Assembly: GCF_002155425.1 (NCBI RefSeq)
Contig: NZ_MUYG01000007.1
Location: 186,001-250,000 of the forward strand
Length of the DNA stretch: 64,000 nucleotides
From: Erythrobacter donghaensis
GTDB lineage: Bacteria > Pseudomonadota > Alphaproteobacteria > Sphingomonadales > Sphingomonadaceae
Reading direction: 5' to 3'
Both the position numbers and the translations under genes were made by a program. Positions 60,413 to 64,000 of this stretch are shown piece by piece (positions within the stretch are counted from its first letter, which is position 1; every line of letters starts with the position of its first letter). Below the pieces are notes generated by a model that saw only the letters and a program-made list of their open reading frames with translations, was not told the DNA's origin and did no database searches.

Positions 60413-61575
60413 TGGATAAGAGGTTTCTGGCCCTGCCGCTGCTGCTGCTGGCAGGATCGTCGCTGTCGGGCTGCGTCGCGGCGGCGATTCCGGCGCTGGC
60501 GGGCGCAGGCGTGTTCGGCACGCGGATCGACGGCAAGGACGCGGGCGAGAGCAGGGCGGAGGTGGCGGCGGCGACCGCGCCCGCTCCCGCACCGGCTCCC
60601 AGCCCCGCCGCAACTCCGGCACCCGCCCCAACCCCCGCACCTACCACCGTGCGGATCCCTGCGCTGCCAGCGGCATCGGCACCCGCGCCCTCGCGTCCCG
60701 ATCCGCAGCCCGCACCAGGCCTTGCGGTGACGATCCCCCCGCCCGCCACAAGCGCGCCGCCTGCCGCCCGCCCGGCCGTGACCGCGCCTGCACCGGCCGC
60801 GACCACGCCGCCTCCGGTGACGGTCGTGCCACCACCCGTTCAGGCCGCGCCCGTTCAGGTCGGCCCCCGTCCGGCTCCGGCTCCGGTGACGACAGCGCCG
60901 CGCCCGCAATTGCCGCCCGCTGCTGCCGCCGCTCCGGCCGCTGCCACTGCCGCAGCGCCTGTCGCCGTGCCGCCGGCTGCCGCCTATCCCGATCCCGCGC
61001 GCCCGCTCACGCCCGAGCAGTCGAGCTTCGCCCGCTTCGTGCGCTATGGGCAGGCCTCGGCACTCGGCGGCAAGCGCGGGGCCGACCTGCCCTCGGCGAT
61101 CCTCAGCGATCCGGTCGCGCTCGATGGCCAGCGCCGCCGTTGTTCGCCGGGCGAGCAGCCGGTTGCGGTGATCGATCTCGATCCGGCGGGCGGCGTGTTC
61201 CGGCCGCCTGCCAACCCGGCCCAGCAGCCCGGCCTCGCGCTCGGGCTGGCGGTGCTGCGCGAGGCGGGGGTGGAGATCGCCTGGCTGTCCGACATGCCGA
61301 CCACGCAATCGGGCGCGCTGCGTGTCGCGCTGGAAAAGTCGGGGCTCGACCCGCGCGGCGAGGATATCATTTCGCTGCGCCGTGACGGTGCCGACACCAA
61401 GGATCAGCGCCGCGACAGTCTCGCCGCGATCACCTGCATCATCGCCATCGCCGGGGACGAACGGCCCGATTTCGACACGCGCTTCAAATATCTGCGCTCG
61501 CCCGAGGCAGGCGCGGGGCTGGAGCCGCTGATCGGCGACGGCTGGTTCCTGATCGCGCCGCTGCTGGGGGAGTGA
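60412..61575 (+). CDS. Lipoprotein with Pro/Ala linker and HAD-like phosphatase domain
   Basis: A 387-residue protein. The signal ends in a lipobox-like LSGC (Cys about residue 20). Residues 45-195 are a Pro/Ala-rich disordered linker (for example PAPAPAPSPAATPAPAPTPA) that could span the periplasm or peptidoglycan. The C-terminal 180 residues look like a degenerate HAD acid-phosphatase fold: VAVIDLDPAGGVF (DxD motif about residue 252), IAWLSDMPTTQSGAL and GADTKDQRRDSLAAI. Catalysis is not certain. The gene overlaps the scoA stop by one base. Its position between the CoA-transferase subunits has no obvious metabolic logic. Confidence 0.7.
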   Translation: MDKRFLALPLLLLAGSSLSGCVAAAIPALAGAGVFGTRIDGKDAGESRAEVAAATAPAPAPAPSPAATPAPAPTPAPTTVRIPALPAASAPAPSRPDPQPAPGLAVTIPPPATSAPPAARPAVTAPAPAATTPPPVTVVPPPVQAAPVQVGPRPAPAPVTTAPRPQLPPAAAAAPAAATAAAPVAVPPAAAYPDPARPLTPEQSSFARFVRYGQASALGGKRGADLPSAILSDPVALDGQRRRCSPGEQPVAVIDLDPAGGVFRPPANPAQQPGLALGLAVLREAGVEIAWLSDMPTTQSGALRVALEKSGLDPRGEDIISLRRDGADTKDQRRDSLAAITCIIAIAGDERPDFDTRFKYLRSPEAGAGLEPLIGDGWFLIAPLLGE

Positions 61576-61579
61576 GCCG

Positions 61580-62182
61580 GTGAGAGTGCTTCTGCGTGCG
61601 TTGGCGCTGCTGGCCCTGACGCTGGCCGCGCCGCTGGCGGCGGAGGATACGCCGCTGCCACATTCCCCCTGGCTCGCGTTCAGGTTCGAGCAGGGCGGGA
61701 AGCAGGTGCCTCTGGTCAACACCGATCTGTTGCGCAGCGAGGTGACACTGAAGCGCGCGCCCTTCACCATCCTGCTGCCTGTGCGCGGGGATGACGATGC
61801 CTATCTGCTGACGGCTTGGACCGACGACAGCATCTTCGCCGCCGCCGATCCGACCGCCCGCGCCAAGCCCACGCCGCCGGCAGACCCGCCGATCTATTTC
61901 GGCCGCTATACCGCGATGGCTGACACCGCAGCCGGGTCCGGCACGCTGATGCTGCGCGATGATGGACATCATTACCTAAGCGGGATCAGGCTGGGGCCGG
62001 ACCGCTGTCGTCACAGCCTCACGTTCTCCACGCTGGGGGGCAAGGACGCCGCAGGCCAATGGCAGGAAGTGCCGATGCGGGCTGTGAAAGGCCCGCTCTA
62101 CCTCGTCGCGTGGTTCGACGCGGACGGTGATGGGGTGATGCGCCACGGCGAATACGAATTTCTCGTCCTCAATTTCCGTTAG
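61580..62182 (+). CDS. Secreted hypothetical protein
   Basis: A 200-residue protein with a signal peptide ([20 protein letters not shown]) and a soluble beta-rich mature part ([56 protein letters not shown]). The segment [12 protein letters not shown] resembles an EF-hand-like calcium loop, which is seen but unproven. It starts with GTG at 61580, four bases after the preceding stop, so it belongs to the same transcript. No family recognised. Confidence 0.6.
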   Translation: MRVLLRALALLALTLAAPLAAEDTPLPHSPWLAFRFEQGGKQVPLVNTDLLRSEVTLKRAPFTILLPVRGDDDAYLLTAWTDDSIFAAADPTARAKPTPPADPPIYFGRYTAMADTAAGSGTLMLRDDGHHYLSGIRLGPDRCRHSLTFSTLGGKDAAGQWQEVPMRAVKGPLYLVAWFDADGDGVMRHGEYEFLVLNFR

Positions 62183-62202
62183 CATTCAGGAGTTTCCCCC
62201 GC

Positions 62203-62862
62203 ATGGCCGAAGCCGCAACCCTCACCGGCTGGACCCGCGACCAGATGGCCGCCCGCGCTGCGCGCGAATTGAAGGATGGCTATTACGTCAACCTCGGCAT
62301 CGGCATCCCGACGCTGGTCGCCAACCACATCCCCGAAGGGATGCTGGTGACGCTTCAGAGCGAGAACGGGATGCTTGGCATCGGGCCCTTTCCCTTTGAG
62401 GACGAGGTCGATCCCGATCTCATCAACGCAGGGAAACAGACCATCTCGGAGCTGCCGCACAGCGCTTATTTCGACTCCGCCACCAGCTTTGCGATGATCC
62501 GCGGCGGGCATATCGACCTCACCGTGCTGGGTGCGATGGAGGTGGCCGAGAACGGCGACATCGCCAACTGGATGATCCCGGGCAAGATGATCAAGGGCAT
62601 GGGCGGGGCGATGGATCTGGTCGCCGGGGTCAAGCAGATCATCGTGGTGATGGACCACACCGCCAAGGACGGCTCGCCCAAGTTCATTCCCCAATGCACC
62701 TTGCCGCTGACCGGCGCGGGCGTGGTCGACATGATCATCACCAACCTCGCGGTGTTCCAGCGTGCAGGCAAGGGTGAGCCCTTCCGCCTGATCGAGATGG
62801 CGCCGGGCGTCACCGAGGCCGATATCGCCGCGACCACCACTGCGCATTACCTCGCTGCATGA
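62203..62862 (+). CDS. scoB: 3-oxoacid CoA-transferase subunit B
   Basis: A 219-residue catalytic subunit of the 3-oxoacid CoA-transferase. The active-site Glu is in [15 protein letters not shown], the signature of the family, with [20 protein letters not shown] before it and [20 protein letters not shown] after it. The last four bases overlap the next gene (ATGA). It completes the complex with ScoA, whose gene is 1.8 kb upstream. The complex feeds acetoacetate and related acids to acetyl-CoA, which fits the nearby CaiB gene. Identification is secure. Confidence 0.93.
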   Translation: MAEAATLTGWTRDQMAARAARELKDGYYVNLGIGIPTLVANHIPEGMLVTLQSENGMLGIGPFPFEDEVDPDLINAGKQTISELPHSAYFDSATSFAMIRGGHIDLTVLGAMEVAENGDIANWMIPGKMIKGMGGAMDLVAGVKQIIVVMDHTAKDGSPKFIPQCTLPLTGAGVVDMIITNLAVFQRAGKGEPFRLIEMAPGVTEADIAATTTAHYLAA

Positions 62863-63746
62863 AGCGGGGGCTTGTTATCGGCGGGCTCGGCCTGCTGGCG
62901 GCGATCGGCGGCGTGCTGGCCTTCACTTCGCCGCCGCGGCTGCTGTCGTGGTATGACCGCGTCGCGGGCGGCACCGAGGGTGCGCGGCTGGTGGCCGAGG
63001 GCGTGGCCTTCGGCAGCCACGGGCAGAGCCTCGACATCTGGGCGCCCGAGGACGCTGCCGCAGCAGGCCCGCTTCCGGTGGTGATCTTCTGGTATGGCGG
63101 CGGCTGGGCCAAGGGCGACCGCGCCTCCTATGCCTTTGCCGGGCGGGCGCTGGCCCGCGAGGGGTTTCTGGTGGTGATCCCGGACTATCGCAAGGTGCCC
63201 GAAGTGCGCTTCCCTGCCTTCCTCGACGACGGGGCCGAAGCGGCCGCGTGGGTGGAAGACAACATCGCCCAGCACGGCGGCGATCCGGGGCGTGTGGCGG
63301 TGATGGGGCATTCGGCGGGGGGCTATCAGGCGGTGATGCTGGCGCTGGATGCCAAGCGGCTGGCGGCGGCGGGAGTCGCGCCGGGCTTCATCAAGGCAGG
63401 TGTCGGCCTGTCCGGCCCCTACGACTTCTACCCCTTCACCTCGGAACGCGCGATCGACGCGATGAGCCAGTGGCCGCATCCCGAAGAGACCCAGCCGATC
63501 ACCTTCGCCCGCGCCGACGCCCCGCCGCTGCTGCTGGTGACCTCGGACGGGGACGAGACGGTGCGGGTCAAGAACGCCCGCAATCTTGCCGCGCGCTTGC
63601 GCGAACAGGGCGCGCTGGCGGACATGATCAATTACGGCCCGCTCACCCATGAAGAGGTGGTGATGGCGCTGTCGGTGCCGTTCCGCGACAAGGGCCCGGT
63701 GCTGGCGGACAGCGTGCGGTTCCTACACCGGCAGCTCGGCAAATAG
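62859..63746 (+). CDS. Alpha/beta hydrolase (esterase, BD-FAE/HSL-like)
   Basis: A 295-residue hydrolase with an N-terminal hydrophobic segment ([18 protein letters not shown]) that may be a membrane anchor. The oxyanion-hole motif is WYGGGWAKG (HGGG family with Tyr for His), the nucleophile elbow GHSAGGYQ, the acid in TSDGDETV and the catalytic His probably in [11 protein letters not shown]. It is overlapped by four bases by scoB (ATGA) and precedes the CaiB gene by three bases, so it is in the CoA-metabolism operon. It could hydrolyse an ester intermediate; the substrate is unknown. Confidence 0.82.
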   Translation: MKRGLVIGGLGLLAAIGGVLAFTSPPRLLSWYDRVAGGTEGARLVAEGVAFGSHGQSLDIWAPEDAAAAGPLPVVIFWYGGGWAKGDRASYAFAGRALAREGFLVVIPDYRKVPEVRFPAFLDDGAEAAAWVEDNIAQHGGDPGRVAVMGHSAGGYQAVMLALDAKRLAAAGVAPGFIKAGVGLSGPYDFYPFTSERAIDAMSQWPHPEETQPITFARADAPPLLLVTSDGDETVRVKNARNLAARLREQGALADMINYGPLTHEEVVMALSVPFRDKGPVLADSVRFLHRQLGK

Positions 63747-63749
63747 GCC

Positions 63750-64000
63750 ATGTGGCTCGATAAGCCTCGCAACCCCAACGCGCCGCTCGCGGGCCTGAAG
63801 GTGGTGGAGCTGGCGCGGGTGCTGGCGGGGCCGTTCTGCGGGCAGATCCTCGCGGATCTCGGCGCGGACGTGATCAAGGTCGAAAGCCCTGAGGGCGACG
63901 GCACCCGGCTGTGGGGGCCGCCTTGGGTCGAGCGGGTGGACGCAGCTGGCAAGACCCACCGCGAGGCGGCCTATTACCACGCCTGCAACCGCGGCAAACG
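63750..64000 (+). CDS. Class III CoA-transferase (CaiB/BaiF family), 5' part
   Basis: The first 83 residues of a CaiB/BaiF CoA-transferase, cut by the right edge. It begins [20 protein letters not shown] and shows [37 protein letters not shown] and [10 protein letters not shown], all typical of class III enzymes (formyl-, carnitine-, or 2-methylfumaryl-CoA type). The start at 63750 is three bases after the hydrolase stop, so it continues the sco operon. The substrate is not predictable from this part. Confidence 0.88.
   Translation, partial: MWLDKPRNPNAPLAGLKVVELARVLAGPFCGQILADLGADVIKVESPEGDGTRLWGPPWVERVDAAGKTHREAAYYHACNRGK

Overview
The window is a high-GC chromosomal segment of an alphaproteobacterium, most likely order Sphingomonadales and probably near Erythrobacter/Porphyrobacter. 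I infer this from gene content: a SciP-type DUF1153 regulator, a DUF3035 lipoprotein beside lspA, TonB-C-terminal-domain proteins, a CDC48-type AAA ATPase, COQ7, a large TonB-dependent receptor and abundant REPIN-like palindromes. Most of the sequence is vertically inherited housekeeping DNA with short accessory patches. There is no transposase, phage gene, CRISPR array or rRNA. One tRNA gene, tRNA-Thr(GGT), is present at 36750-36824.

Layout. 1-11.0 kb: end of coq7, nucleotide-sugar dehydrogenase and epimerase (surface polysaccharide), fabI / YihY / DnaJ-like, pdxH, a PhzF protein, a serine-hydrolase lipoprotein with a small divergent partner, and mnmA. 11.1-18.6 kb: a short conserved gene overlapping sciP, a GlsB-like protein, an RND efflux adaptor/pump pair whose pump carries an extra two-helix insert, and a DUF445 protein. 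18.7-20.2 kb: an unrecognised two-gene unit that looks like a membrane-inserting toxin followed by a three-helix membrane protein that could be its immunity protein. 20.2-28.4 kb: two tandem TonB-domain paralogues sharing an upstream element, etfBA behind a LiuR-like palindrome, sucC, an IMPase-family gene, an OmpA-type lipoprotein and a CNNM/CBS transporter-like protein.

28.6-36.7 kb is a minus-strand run gpmA-purE-purK-folA-ribF, then ileS-lspA-DUF3035. The five genes of the first group overlap by 1-4 bases, as do ileS-lspA. A TonB-dependent receptor (37.3-40.0 kb) is followed by an accessory operon of SDR, ThDP-dependent E1 alpha, E1 beta, a free-standing lipoyl protein and an NTF2-like protein. 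It has no E2 acyltransferase or E3. 43.6-51.7 kb is a copper-handling region: a glutaredoxin-MauE fusion divergent from a MerR-family regulator, then copA-copB-copC, a sterol-desaturase-family gene, a low-GC orphan membrane gene, and a DUF305-LVIVD fusion. 52-64 kb: a class-A-beta-lactamase-like gene bracketed by pieces of a palindromic element, a small lipoprotein, polA, the CDC48-like ATPase, a possible small RNA, and a 3-oxoacid CoA-transferase locus whose two subunit genes are separated by two cell-envelope genes.

The most interesting items are the candidate toxin/immunity pair, the E2-less ThDP/lipoyl operon with an SDR whose catalytic Tyr is Phe, a 76-nt cloverleaf-like palindrome inserted in frame inside ileS, and a 187-bp structured element after the beta-lactamase-like gene. 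All function calls are from reading the sequence and recalling families; no search was run.
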